In this document: piece by piece, positions 35,451-43,732 of the stretch
Layout of the letters: each line of letters begins with the position of its first letter
Numbering within the stretch: position 1 is the first letter of the stretch
From: Ectopseudomonas composti
Lineage (GTDB): Bacteria > Pseudomonadota > Gammaproteobacteria > Pseudomonadales > Pseudomonadaceae
Length of the DNA stretch: 64,000 bases
Direction of reading: 5' to 3'
NCBI RefSeq assembly: GCF_900115475.1
Contig: NZ_FOWP01000017.1
Span: 1 to 64,000, forward strand
Translations under genes and position numbers: made by a program
Notes under the pieces: generated by a model
The model's database searches: none
What the model saw: only the letters and a program-made list of their open reading frames with translations
Told to the model about the DNA's origin: nothing

Positions 35451-37034
35451 TCAGCCGCCAAGACTGAGCAGCAGCCCCAGCAGTAGCGGCAGCGTGACCA
35501 GCCCCAGCGCAGCCAAGCGTGCCGACCGCAAGGGTGCGCGTAGCAGCGCCTGGCTGCGACGAGCCTGCAAGGGTTGCTGCAAGGCCAGCTGAAACTCCGA
35601 CAATGCCTCGAAGCGCGCCTGCGGTTGCGGCGCCAGGGCACGGGCGAGCACACCGTCCCAACCTTGCGGCACATGCACGGCAAAGGTCGCCAGCGGCACA
35701 TAGCAGTGGCCAGGGCCGACATCGCTACGTGCCGCCTCCGGCCATTGCCCACACATCAGCCAGTAGAGCAGCGCCGCCAGGGCGAACTGGTCGGCACGAC
35801 CATCAAGCGCACGGCCGCTGCGCAGCTCCGGAGCCAAAGGCACCGCCTGCTCAGGCAGAGGCTGGCGCGCCACACCGGGCAGGATGGCGACTGCACCAGG
35901 CAGCAACAGTACCCGTCCGTCGTCACCGAGCAGAATCTGCCTGGGACTCAGCCACAGGCCCTGCATGCCGCGGCGCTGCAGCGAGCGCACGGCGGCAATC
36001 AGTTGCGTCATTATCCCCATCAGCGTCGGTGTGTCGGGCACACCGTAGGCGGCCACCCAATCGAACAGATTGCGCATGCCGCGGGGTGGTTTGGCCAGTA
36101 CCAGGTAGGCATGACTGCGTGTCTGCCGCGGCGACAGCACCTGTGGCAGGGCCTTCTGCGGGCTGCGGCGCAAGGCCCACTCGCGCTGCCAGAAGGCCTC
36201 GTCGGCATCCGCCTCGGAGAACCAGAGCACTGCCTCGCACCCGGCCTCATCACGCCCGACAAACATCCGCCCAGGCGGGCCGTAAGCGCATTCGCGCAAG
36301 AGCGTCCAGCCATCGACTAGCTGGCCACTGACGACCGGCGTCAGTGCCGAGCGTAGCGGGCTGGGTAACGCGGGCGTATGACACCGGTGCTCACATACTC
36401 GCAGCAGCACCCCGGCCCCGGGCGCCTGCAAAAGTGGCTGCACCAGCTCGCCCAGTGGTATATCCACCTGGCTGCACAGCGTGCGCAGCTCGCTGACATC
36501 GAGCAAGGGCTGCGGCGCCAGCAGCAAATGCTCGCCACGGCTTGGCAGTAGGCTGTGCTGGACCAGCGCCAGCTCAGCCTGGGTGCCGAGAGCCTGACCT
36601 TCACGCCCCGTCAGGATGTGCAAGGCGCCTTCCTCCGCCCGCGCCAGGCCAACGCTGCCCGCCTGCAGAAATTGCAGTTCATCGCCCTGGATCAGCAGCA
36701 CACCGGCGTGCAATTCGGCGACATCCTGTCCCGACTGCTGGCGACGAAACAGCTGCAGATTCAACGCTGCCAGCACCTGCCGTGCCGCCTGGGTTTCGCT
36801 CCAGCCCTGCGGTGTGCAGCGAAAGTCGGCGAACAGCGCGTCAAGGTAAAGCTCCAGACTTTGCACCACATCAGGGCAGTGGCGCGCCCAAAGCAACACC
36901 ACCAGCAGCAACGGCGGACGCTGCTGGCGACCGGCCAACCACATCGCCCGAGCCCGTGCAGCCTGGTGCGGCAAGTCCAGTCCGACGCCGGACGCCAGGC
37001 TGATTCCGGGATGTTCCAGCAGTTGCAGCGCCAT
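35451..37034 (-). CDS. Degenerate PP2C-like/Ser-Thr kinase-like membrane protein
   Basis: Protein of 527 residues. Residues about 1-205 follow the layout of PP2C phosphatases but lack the metal-binding aspartates; the usual GDSR segment reads AGSVGLARA. Residues about 240-490 resemble a kinase: the APE motif (401-403) and DGRADQFALAALLYWLMCGQ of subdomain IX are kept, while the ATP lysine, HRD and DFG are gone (361-380 reads WLSPRQILLGDDGRVLLLPG). One C-terminal transmembrane helix lies at about 508-525. It therefore looks like a catalytically dead scaffold. It is divergent from mtfA. Confidence 0.7.
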   Translation of the reverse strand: MALQLLEHPGISLASGVGLDLPHQAARARAMWLAGRQQRPPLLLVVLLWARHCPDVVQSLELYLDALFADFRCTPQGWSETQAARQVLAALNLQLFRRQQSGQDVAELHAGVLLIQGDELQFLQAGSVGLARAEEGALHILTGREGQALGTQAELALVQHSLLPSRGEHLLLAPQPLLDVSELRTLCSQVDIPLGELVQPLLQAPGAGVLLRVCEHRCHTPALPSPLRSALTPVVSGQLVDGWTLLRECAYGPPGRMFVGRDEAGCEAVLWFSEADADEAFWQREWALRRSPQKALPQVLSPRQTRSHAYLVLAKPPRGMRNLFDWVAAYGVPDTPTLMGIMTQLIAAVRSLQRRGMQGLWLSPRQILLGDDGRVLLLPGAVAILPGVARQPLPEQAVPLAPELRSGRALDGRADQFALAALLYWLMCGQWPEAARSDVGPGHCYVPLATFAVHVPQGWDGVLARALAPQPQARFEALSEFQLALQQPLQARRSQALLRAPLRSARLAALGLVTLPLLLGLLLSLGG

Positions 37035-37148
37035 GCTCAGCCCTCCTGCTGCAGCGAAGCTGTAAACACCACTGCAGCCTTTGTGCCGACTTGTCGCGAG
37101 CGTCTGACGCCCTTATGGTTGCCGGGTCCTCCCAACGAGCCCGCATGC

Positions 37149-37976
37149 ATGTGGTCCTTCAAGGCCTGGCGCCGTCGTCGCACCCTCGAAAACAACCCTG
37201 TCGATCCCGCCCACTGGGCCGAGGTACGCAGGCGCCTGCCCATTCTCGATGGCTTCACCGAACGCGAAGAGCAGCAACTGCGCGAGCGCGCTGTGCTGTT
37301 TCTGCATGAAAAGCACCTGACCGCCCTGCCCGGCCTCGAACTCGGTCCGGTCGAGCGATTGTTGCTGGCGGCCCAGGCACAATTGCCCCTGCTGCACCTG
37401 GGCGATCTGGATTGGTATCAGGGTTTTCACGAGATCGTTCTCTATCCGGATGACTTTCTCAGCCCGCAGCGCCATCGCGACGCCAGTGGCATCGAACACG
37501 AATGGGACGACGCCCGCAGCGGCGAAGCCTGGCAACAAGGTCCAGTGATCCTTGCCTGGCCGGGCGTCGAAGCCAGCGGCGGCTGGGAGGGCTACAACCT
37601 GGTGATCCATGAACTGGCGCACAAGCTGGACATGCTCGAAGGCGGCGCCAATGGCCTGCCGCCGCTGCACCGCGATATGCGCGTGCAGGACTGGGCCAGC
37701 GCCATGCAGAGCGCCTATGACGCGCTGAACGCCGAGCTGGACGCCAATCCCGAGGCCGAAACGGCTATCGACCCCTACGCCTCCGAAGACCCCGCCGAGT
37801 TCTTCGCGGTCACCAGCGAATACTTCTTCAGCGCACCGGACCTGCTGGCTGAAGCCTTTCCCGAGGTCTACCGGCAGCTGGCGCAGTTCTACCGCCAGGA
37901 CAGCCTGGCGCGATTGCAGCGTCTGCAGGCGGAACACCCCGACTACAGGGCGGTCGAAAACGCGACCAATGGCTGA
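37149..37976 (+). CDS. mtfA: Zinc-dependent peptidase MtfA
   Basis: Soluble gluzincin-type aminopeptidase family known from E. coli for binding the Mlc repressor. The 275 residues contain HELAHKLDM as the HExxH zinc motif and a downstream SEDPAEFFAVTSEYFF segment that should hold the third ligand. The start at 37149 gives MWSFKAWRRRRTL; more upstream codons overlap the opposite gene and are not protein-like. Confidence 0.9.
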   Translation: MWSFKAWRRRRTLENNPVDPAHWAEVRRRLPILDGFTEREEQQLRERAVLFLHEKHLTALPGLELGPVERLLLAAQAQLPLLHLGDLDWYQGFHEIVLYPDDFLSPQRHRDASGIEHEWDDARSGEAWQQGPVILAWPGVEASGGWEGYNLVIHELAHKLDMLEGGANGLPPLHRDMRVQDWASAMQSAYDALNAELDANPEAETAIDPYASEDPAEFFAVTSEYFFSAPDLLAEAFPEVYRQLAQFYRQDSLARLQRLQAEHPDYRAVENATNG

Positions 37977-38010
37977 GTAGGCCGCCGTAGTAACGCATTG
38001 CGATTACGCC

Positions 38011-38016
38011 TATAAT
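38011..38016 (+). promoter_or_regulatory. Candidate -10 box (TATAAT) of ppa
   Basis: Perfect TATAAT 39 nt before the ppa ATG, in CGATTACGCCTATAATGCGC. The -35 region is weak. Confidence 0.5.
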
Positions 38017-38054
38017 GCGCCCCACTTTTTTGGCCCTCCCTGGGAGTTTCCCCC

Positions 38055-38582
38055 ATGAGCTACAGCAAGATCCCGGCTGGTAAAGACCTGCCGAACGACA
38101 TCTACGTTGCCATCGAAATCCCGGCCAACCATGCGCCGATCAAATACGAAATCGACCACGACACCGATTGCCTGATGGTCGATCGTTTCATGGCCACCCC
38201 GATGTTCTACCCGGCCAACTACGGTTTCATCCCGCACACCCTGGCTGACGATGGCGACCCCCTCGACGTGCTGGTCGTGACGCCTTATCCGGTCGCGCCG
38301 GGTTCGGTGATCCGCGCCCGTCCGGTCGGCGTACTGCACATGAGCGACGAAGCCGGCGGCGACGCCAAGCTGGTTGCGGTTCCGCACGACAAACTGACCG
38401 TTCTGTACAAGGACGTTCAGGAATACACCGACCTGCCCGCGCTGCTGATTGAGCAGATCAAGCACTTCTTCGAGAACTACAAGGATCTGGAGAAGGGCAA
38501 GTGGGTCAAGGTAGAAGGCTGGGGCGGCGCTGAAGAAGCCCGCGGCCTGATTCATAAGGCAGTCGCGGCTTACCAAAAATAA
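38055..38582 (+). CDS. ppa: Inorganic pyrophosphatase
   Basis: Family I soluble pyrophosphatase of 175 residues that hydrolyses PPi and drives biosynthesis. The metal-binding signature DGDPLDVLVV is present, with YGFIPHT just upstream. The start is preceded by GGGAG. A strong terminator follows the gene, and the integrase of the accessory region comes after it. Confidence 0.96.
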   Translation: MSYSKIPAGKDLPNDIYVAIEIPANHAPIKYEIDHDTDCLMVDRFMATPMFYPANYGFIPHTLADDGDPLDVLVVTPYPVAPGSVIRARPVGVLHMSDEAGGDAKLVAVPHDKLTVLYKDVQEYTDLPALLIEQIKHFFENYKDLEKGKWVKVEGWGGAEEARGLIHKAVAAYQK

Positions 38583-38598
38583 GCCCTGACCACCTCCT

Positions 38599-38628
38599 AA
38601 AAGCCGGCCACAAGCCGGCTTTTTTATT
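38599..38628 (+). terminator. Terminator of ppa
   Basis: AAAGCCGGC, loop CACA, AGCCGGC, then TTTTTTATT. The accessory region appears to begin just past it. Confidence 0.85.
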
Positions 38629-38722
38629 GCCCGAAGAAATCCAGCAAGATCTCACACGCTAGAATTCACAAGGCCTGCAGCGTACCATCCCTCCCATAAC
38701 GTCCGATGAGAATCCACTGAAT

Positions 38723-38754
38723 CCCACATAAAGGTGTGGGTCAGAGTGTGGGTC
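38723..38754. repeat. Inverted and direct repeat in integrase upstream region
   Basis: CCCACA and TGTGGG form an inverted repeat (38723-38740), and GTGTGGGTC occurs twice (38734-38742 and 38746-38754). This could be an autoregulatory or recombination arm site of the integrase. Confidence 0.45.
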
Positions 38755-38768
38755 AAAAGGAAGACATA

Positions 38769-40007
38769 ATGGGTAAGCTCACAAGCAAAACAGCCGAATC
38801 TCTCGCCAAGGCTGCAGTACCAGGGAAGAGCAGTGATGGCGAAGGCCTGTACTTTCAGGTTTCAAAAAGCGGAGTCTCCAGCTGGATATTTCGCTACAAG
38901 CGGGATGGCCGCAGCCGTGAAATGGGCCTAGGCCCCTTCCCCACCATCACCTTGAGCGCGGCCCGGCAACTGGCCGCTGACCAACGTAAGGTACTGGCAA
39001 ACGGCTCTGACCCACTAGGCACCCGGGACGCAGAACGAGAGGCCAAGCGCGAAGCGCAGCGCCAAGCCGATGCCAGCCGTATAACCTTCAAAGACCTCGC
39101 TCAAGAGCACCAAAACGCTCATGGCGCCTCCTGGTCAGAGAAATGGCGTAAAGGCTGGTTAAGGAAACTGGAGCTCTACGCATTCCCTACCATAGGGATG
39201 CTCTCGGCGGATGCGATCAAAACCGAACAAGTGGTGAGTGTTTTACGCCCGATCTGGGCAACCAAGACCCGTACAGCAGACGAAGTCCGTGGCCAGATCG
39301 AGCAGATCTTGGACGCGGCCAAGACTCGCGGCCTACGCTCAGGTGACAACCCAGCTCGCTGGCGCGGTCACCTGGATAATCTTCTGAGCAAGGCGGAAAA
39401 AAAGAAGGCTCGTCAGCGCACCCACTTTCCGGCCATGCACTGGAAAGAACTACCAAGCCTGATGGAAAAACTCGCTCAAGCCCCAGGCCGAGATGCTATT
39501 GCTACGCGCCTATTGATCTTGACTGGCGCCCGCTCCCACATGATCCGCTTCGCTCAATGGTCTGAGCTCGACCTAGAAGCAGGCATATGGTCACTACCTG
39601 CCGCACGCATGAAGATGCGAAAAGCCTTTGTCATTCCGCTGCCTGAAGCTGCGGTAAGCATGCTTCGAGATATGCCAACCACGAACTCGCCCTACGTGTT
39701 CCCTGGACAAGGAAAGACCGGCGTGATCCACGCCAACGCAGTTCGCAACCTGCTGCACAAACTCGGCCATGCAGACATCACCCGACACGGCTTCCGCTCT
39801 ACCTTCAGGGACTGGGCAAGCGAAAACACTCACTACCCTAGAGAGGTATGCGAATTTGCGCTGGCTCATGATGAGCGAGACCAAACAGAGGCTGCCTACT
39901 CTCGTTCGGACTTTCTAGATAAACGTAGAGAATTGATGACCGACTGGGCAGTATTTTGTACAAATACCAATGCAGACACACTGACGGATAACGGCAAAAG
40001 CCTGTAG
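38769..40007 (+). CDS. Tyrosine-type integrase (P4-like, DUF4102 N-terminus)
   Basis: Site-specific recombinase of 412 residues. The N-terminal DUF4102 arm-binding domain reads KSSDGEGLYFQVSKSG and MGLGPFPTITLSAARQLA. The catalytic set is complete: R255 (TGARSHMIRF), H340-x2-R343 (RHGFRSTF), H367 (ALAHDE) and Y377 (EAAYSRSDF). The start at 38769 follows AAGGAAG. The gene lies about 140 nt after the ppa terminator and marks the left edge of the accessory region. No tRNA gene is beside it, so the attachment site is not obvious. Confidence 0.92.
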   Translation: MGKLTSKTAESLAKAAVPGKSSDGEGLYFQVSKSGVSSWIFRYKRDGRSREMGLGPFPTITLSAARQLAADQRKVLANGSDPLGTRDAEREAKREAQRQADASRITFKDLAQEHQNAHGASWSEKWRKGWLRKLELYAFPTIGMLSADAIKTEQVVSVLRPIWATKTRTADEVRGQIEQILDAAKTRGLRSGDNPARWRGHLDNLLSKAEKKKARQRTHFPAMHWKELPSLMEKLAQAPGRDAIATRLLILTGARSHMIRFAQWSELDLEAGIWSLPAARMKMRKAFVIPLPEAAVSMLRDMPTTNSPYVFPGQGKTGVIHANAVRNLLHKLGHADITRHGFRSTFRDWASENTHYPREVCEFALAHDERDQTEAAYSRSDFLDKRRELMTDWAVFCTNTNADTLTDNGKSL

Positions 40008-40358
40008 TCGGCACTGCGCCCGCAGATCGTATCCACAGCAACAGGCAGGCGGCGAATATAGCACTAGAACGCATGGGCTCGAGGGACGCCTAGTCAGCCA
40101 TGGCATGCACTCAGTGGCCAGTACCGCGTCAAATGAACGCGGCTGGGAATCTGAACTTATCAGTACACACATCGACAAGGGCGAGGTTCGTGGCGAACTA
40201 TAATAGTACTGACTACATCAAGTCAGTGACAGCCTAGTAGAGTGAGCATATTCAGGACACAGCTACCGGAAACTTATCGACGTCAGCCATGCGAGAAAAC
40301 GCGAAATAAACGTCGCTTCGATATGCTGTTCAAAAGGCGACTACTGATTGAAGCCAAG
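40008..40358. other. Intergenic region between integrase and three-gene operon
   Basis: About 350 nt between convergent genes. It contains a 7-bp hairpin ACTGACT/AGTCAGT at 40208-40227, without a U-run. A 65-codon frame beginning with GTG at 40242 has no ribosome site or recognisable content. Composition is lower in GC than the core genome. Confidence 0.45.
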
Positions 40359-41027
40359 CTAGCACTGCGCCTGCAGAGCTCTCTCAATATTGCTCAGGAT
40401 GAATGGTGTAAGTGGGCCGCTGATCTTACAGGCTGCTGATCGTGAAAATCCTATCTGCCCCTTAACCCCTTTGTAGGTGACCTCGTAGGAGGCTGCATCA
40501 ACCAAAAAATCAGCCATCCCTAGTAGTTTAATATTTTCTGTATTGATGCCCTCTTTAGATACCAACTCAATCCGAGCAAGGGAATTGGCCTTCGGGATCG
40601 CACCCGACACTTTTAAACTGTTCAGAACTTTTCTAGTGGCACTTTCTAGTGCCGTTTGTACCAGAGCATCGCTGATGACTATCTGCTCACAAGCAAAGCC
40701 AAACCCTATCGCATTCTCCAAGGCGTTCAGGACTTCACGTATTGACCTTGCCGGACTCTCAAATCGAAAAATTGTGGATCGTTCGTTAAGCACAATAATA
40801 GACTGAGAGTTGACGGTGATGATCTGCTGATACTCAGCGTTCCCTTCACTGTCTAGACGGACAGCGTTGATAGTAGATGGCCAAATGTAGCGAAAAGATG
40901 ACTCGCTTTCGCTAGTCAAAAAGCCCGCAGTGCCTGCACTGTCGTATCCTACGGCTCGTAACTTGGTAAAGAACTCGGCTACAGAGCAAGGTAGACGCAC
41001 CTGGTACCACTTGTAGCGTGAGATCAT
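40359..41027 (-). CDS. Unrecognised protein, third gene of island operon
   Basis: No family is recognised. The 222-residue product begins MISRYKWYQVRLPCSVAEFF, has no signal peptide or membrane helix, and looks like a cytoplasmic alpha/beta protein. The ATG overlaps the preceding stop by four bases (ATGA), so it is translated together with that gene. Codon use is AT-richer than in the core genes. It is the last gene of a tight three-gene operon beside an integrase, which suggests a defence or addiction function; this is inferred from position only. Confidence 0.7.
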   Translation of the reverse strand: MISRYKWYQVRLPCSVAEFFTKLRAVGYDSAGTAGFLTSESESSFRYIWPSTINAVRLDSEGNAEYQQIITVNSQSIIVLNERSTIFRFESPARSIREVLNALENAIGFGFACEQIVISDALVQTALESATRKVLNSLKVSGAIPKANSLARIELVSKEGINTENIKLLGMADFLVDAASYEVTYKGVKGQIGFSRSAACKISGPLTPFILSNIERALQAQC

Positions 41028-42130
41028 ACTTGATCACCTCCTTGAGTGCATTCCGCCTTAAGTTTCTGCATCTGCTCACGCGCGGCCTTTTCAATCAACC
41101 TAGACATCGAGTCGATTTCAGACTTCAAGGGCGCGCGTTTTTTCCCCACTTTGCCGTCTACATAAGGGTATACCGACTTGACTAAGATCGAGAAATCCAT
41201 GCAATTCTTGGGATCTGCGAACAAAACCTCCACACTAATTACATCTCCATTCCCAAGAGTGCGCTGCGCAGTCCAACACATCTTAAAAATATAGAATGCA
41301 TCTTCATCCACGAGATCAAGGAGCAAGGACGAACGAGTAACACCATTACCCTTAAGCAATACTTTTTCGATATGCGTCTCATGCTCATCGGATGCTAATT
41401 CTTCATCATCGGCGTCCAGCTTCGGCTTATATACATATACGTCAGATACATCACGACGACTAAAGCCATCCAAGCTTGTACTAAGATCAATGAAGAAGCG
41501 CGTCCTCATCTTAGGATTAATTACGTCATACAGGTTAACCGTGATACGTTCAATATCATCAGGTACTAGCGTGTCTACCTTTGCAACGATCTCATCGCGC
41601 ACAGTGTTCATGAATTCATTTTGCGCGTTGTTGATCAGGTAGCCGTCAGCGCTCTTAATAAACTCAACCACACCATCCTTGATTTGCTGCTGTGCAAATT
41701 CGGTTTTTTTGTAATCAATGAGCGAATACTGGACTTTCAGCGTAAAATCATTACCACTCCTAACAATGTGGGCGACATCACCATTGGCAATGATTTCCTT
41801 CTTAATAGCCTCAAGCGCAAACTTAAGCTCCTCGGGATCAATGGCTCCAACAAGATCCATAGAGGTAGTGCGCTCCCTGCGAGGAAGAACCCCCAATTTC
41901 TCCGATATTATCCGATGATCATAGTAGTCATGAGGAAGGCGGGAGAAATACTCTGCCAGATCGTCTCTTGGGGTCTTTTTGGAAACAATCATGTTACGTC
42001 GCTCGAACAGCACCGCCAAGGTAGGGGCATCCACTCGGTGTTGAATCAGTGCATCAAAGACATTTTTATCCGATGCGTAGTACATGGCCGGGCCGAATGT
42101 TCTTTTTTTCAATTGCGCCACCCCATCCAA
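41024..42130 (-). CDS. Unrecognised protein, second gene of island operon
   Basis: Product of 368 residues with no family I recognise. The N-terminus (about 30-80) has a short helical pattern TLAVLFERRNMIVSKKTPRD, recalling small helix-loop-helix modules at the front of some defence proteins, but the match is weak. The rest is charged and soluble, with a Lys/Glu-rich C-terminus. It overlaps the first gene by 22 nt and the third by 4 nt, so the three proteins are probably made in fixed proportion. Low GC suggests transfer. Confidence 0.7.
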   Translation of the reverse strand: MDGVAQLKKRTFGPAMYYASDKNVFDALIQHRVDAPTLAVLFERRNMIVSKKTPRDDLAEYFSRLPHDYYDHRIISEKLGVLPRRERTTSMDLVGAIDPEELKFALEAIKKEIIANGDVAHIVRSGNDFTLKVQYSLIDYKKTEFAQQQIKDGVVEFIKSADGYLINNAQNEFMNTVRDEIVAKVDTLVPDDIERITVNLYDVINPKMRTRFFIDLSTSLDGFSRRDVSDVYVYKPKLDADDEELASDEHETHIEKVLLKGNGVTRSSLLLDLVDEDAFYIFKMCWTAQRTLGNGDVISVEVLFADPKNCMDFSILVKSVYPYVDGKVGKKRAPLKSEIDSMSRLIEKAAREQMQKLKAECTQGGDQV

Positions 42131-43101
42131 CCTGGATTGTACGAGTCCGTCACTGCGGTAACTGCCTCAAAACTGATCGCGTTCAAGACAGTTTCTCGAA
42201 TCGGATCGAAGCCCCAAGCCTTGGCGTACCTCTCTTTGGCCGCTTTGAAGTTTGCCACCATTTGAGGGTCAGCATTTGGCACTGTGACTCGAATTTGAAC
42301 TGACTTGCCTGACTCCAACATCTGATATCGCGAAAGGCTGTCTAAAAAATATTCAAACTCAGTATGCGAGGCACCGGGACGGTTGTAGTACACCACGTAG
42401 CCTGGCTCGGTCTTGTCCGTACCTTTATGCTGAACAATCAGGTAAGGACTGGTAAGCGCTTCGATGGTTGCGGGCTGCCCCCATACATCCCCTTGCCGCC
42501 GACGCAATACAAGGTCGGGATAATAGAAGGTGTATTCGCTAGACATTTTCTTCTGGCTAGTCAGGCGAATCATATCGTTGGCGATGGTAAACAAACGATT
42601 GATGTCATGTGGCCCAAGGTAGTGAAGATAGACATTGGGCGGTATGGGAATCGAGTCAAAACCAATTTTCTCGATCAGGCCGTAAAATGGCTTTTCATAC
42701 CCATGATCATGGTTGTGCACAAAGAGAAGACCTCGAACTTCATAGTTATCGCAGTCAGTAATCGCGAAACTACTTCGCCAAGATTCCGAATCCCTAGCGC
42801 ATTCGACAGTAACAGCCAAGGACTTGAAGGCGTCGCGAAGCTTTTGCTTCCCGATACTCTCTTTCTTGTAGGCTTTCAGGTCAGTGTGAAGATAGATCGT
42901 GCTCCCGAGATAGGGATCTTCGTAATAGAAAATCGCATCACCAGGATGTTGAGTCTTTGGTTTGCCATCACTACCCAAGTGAGCAGGACAGTGGCAGTTA
43001 AAATTCTCGTTCCATTTATCCTTCATTTGCCAGAAAAAGCTGCCAAATATATCAACTGAAAGCTTCTCAGCAATCTCACCAACGTTTACGGTTTCCGACA
43101 T
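42109..43101 (-). CDS. Putative PD-(D/E)XK-like nuclease, first gene of island operon
   Basis: The 330-residue product starts at 43101, set by AGGAGGAGCC just upstream of the ATG. Residues about 50-80 read HPGDAIFYYEDP, then IYLHTDLKAYKK. The spacing of D55 (PGD) and D74-L-K76 (DxK) fits the PD-(D/E)XK nuclease core, and a following LLFVHNHDHGYEKPF segment is reminiscent of nucleases in defence systems. The N-terminus has CHCPAH, a possible metal site. No membrane segments. It leads a tightly overlapping operon of three. The nuclease call is motif-based only. Confidence 0.6.
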   Translation of the reverse strand: MSETVNVGEIAEKLSVDIFGSFFWQMKDKWNENFNCHCPAHLGSDGKPKTQHPGDAIFYYEDPYLGSTIYLHTDLKAYKKESIGKQKLRDAFKSLAVTVECARDSESWRSSFAITDCDNYEVRGLLFVHNHDHGYEKPFYGLIEKIGFDSIPIPPNVYLHYLGPHDINRLFTIANDMIRLTSQKKMSSEYTFYYPDLVLRRRQGDVWGQPATIEALTSPYLIVQHKGTDKTEPGYVVYYNRPGASHTEFEYFLDSLSRYQMLESGKSVQIRVTVPNADPQMVANFKAAKERYAKAWGFDPIRETVLNAISFEAVTAVTDSYNPGWMGWRN

Positions 43102-43313
43102 GGCTCCTCCTAAGCAACTGTCCCTGGCGCTCGAGCCAAGGGATGTGAGGAGCCAGCATAGCAGGATCAGCGGTACGCAGAAGCCATATGCCACTACGGC
43201 ATACATGGCCAACAGCTTTTGAGTCAATAGCCCTACCACCACCGTAAATCCAGCTCCAAAAAATCTCAGTCACACATCACAGCAATGACATCCCCACCAT
43301 GGAGTCTTCAACC
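43102..43313. other. Divergent intergenic region upstream of nuclease-like gene
   Basis: About 210 nt between the minus-strand operon and the plus-strand module. It should contain both promoters, and composition shifts here from AT-richer to GC-richer, marking a probable boundary between two accessory segments. No clear -35/-10 pair can be chosen by eye. Confidence 0.4.
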
Positions 43314-43640
43314 ATGTCATTGCACTGCCCGAGCTGCGGCTCTCCTCAGGTCTCTACGCACCTCACCGCCATGCGGATTGCTGCCTTCATCGGCATGCTG
43401 GGCGGTGCGCTGCGTGGCGCAGGCACCATCCTGCTCACTGGCCCGACTGTTACCAGTAGCGATCTCGCCAAACCTCCCAACGTAAATCTCAATGCCCTGT
43501 CATCGGCCATTCTCAGTGGCCTGGTTGGCGCTGCTGGAGGCTGCGCGATGGGCGCTCAGCTTGGCGAAAAACTCGACCGTCATGTGCTGGCCCACAACTT
43601 CTGTCTGAGCTGCGGTCACCGCTTCAATCAGCCGGTCTGA
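43314..43640 (+). CDS. Small zinc-ribbon membrane protein
   Basis: Product of 108 residues with a CPSCGS pair at the N-terminus and a CLSCGHRF pair at the C-terminus, which could form one zinc ribbon. Between them lie two Gly/Ala-rich hydrophobic stretches (FIGMLGGALRGAGTILL and ILSGLVGAAGGCAMGA) that could span the membrane. GGAG lies 9-10 nt before the ATG at 43314; an ATG at 43299 is also possible. It opens the DUF932/YqaJ module. Function unknown. Confidence 0.65.
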   Translation: MSLHCPSCGSPQVSTHLTAMRIAAFIGMLGGALRGAGTILLTGPTVTSSDLAKPPNVNLNALSSAILSGLVGAAGGCAMGAQLGEKLDRHVLAHNFCLSCGHRFNQPV

Positions 43641-43732
43641 TCCAGACACCTACTTCTCTCACTCATCTCTGATTGCCGGTGCTGCGCCATGCGCAGCGCT
43701 TTATGCCGGCGCGCACCCAAAGGAAATTCATC

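Noticed and set aside
40242..40439. 65-codon plus-strand frame beginning with GTG
   Set aside because: No ribosome site, no recognisable content, and it runs into the convergent operon gene.
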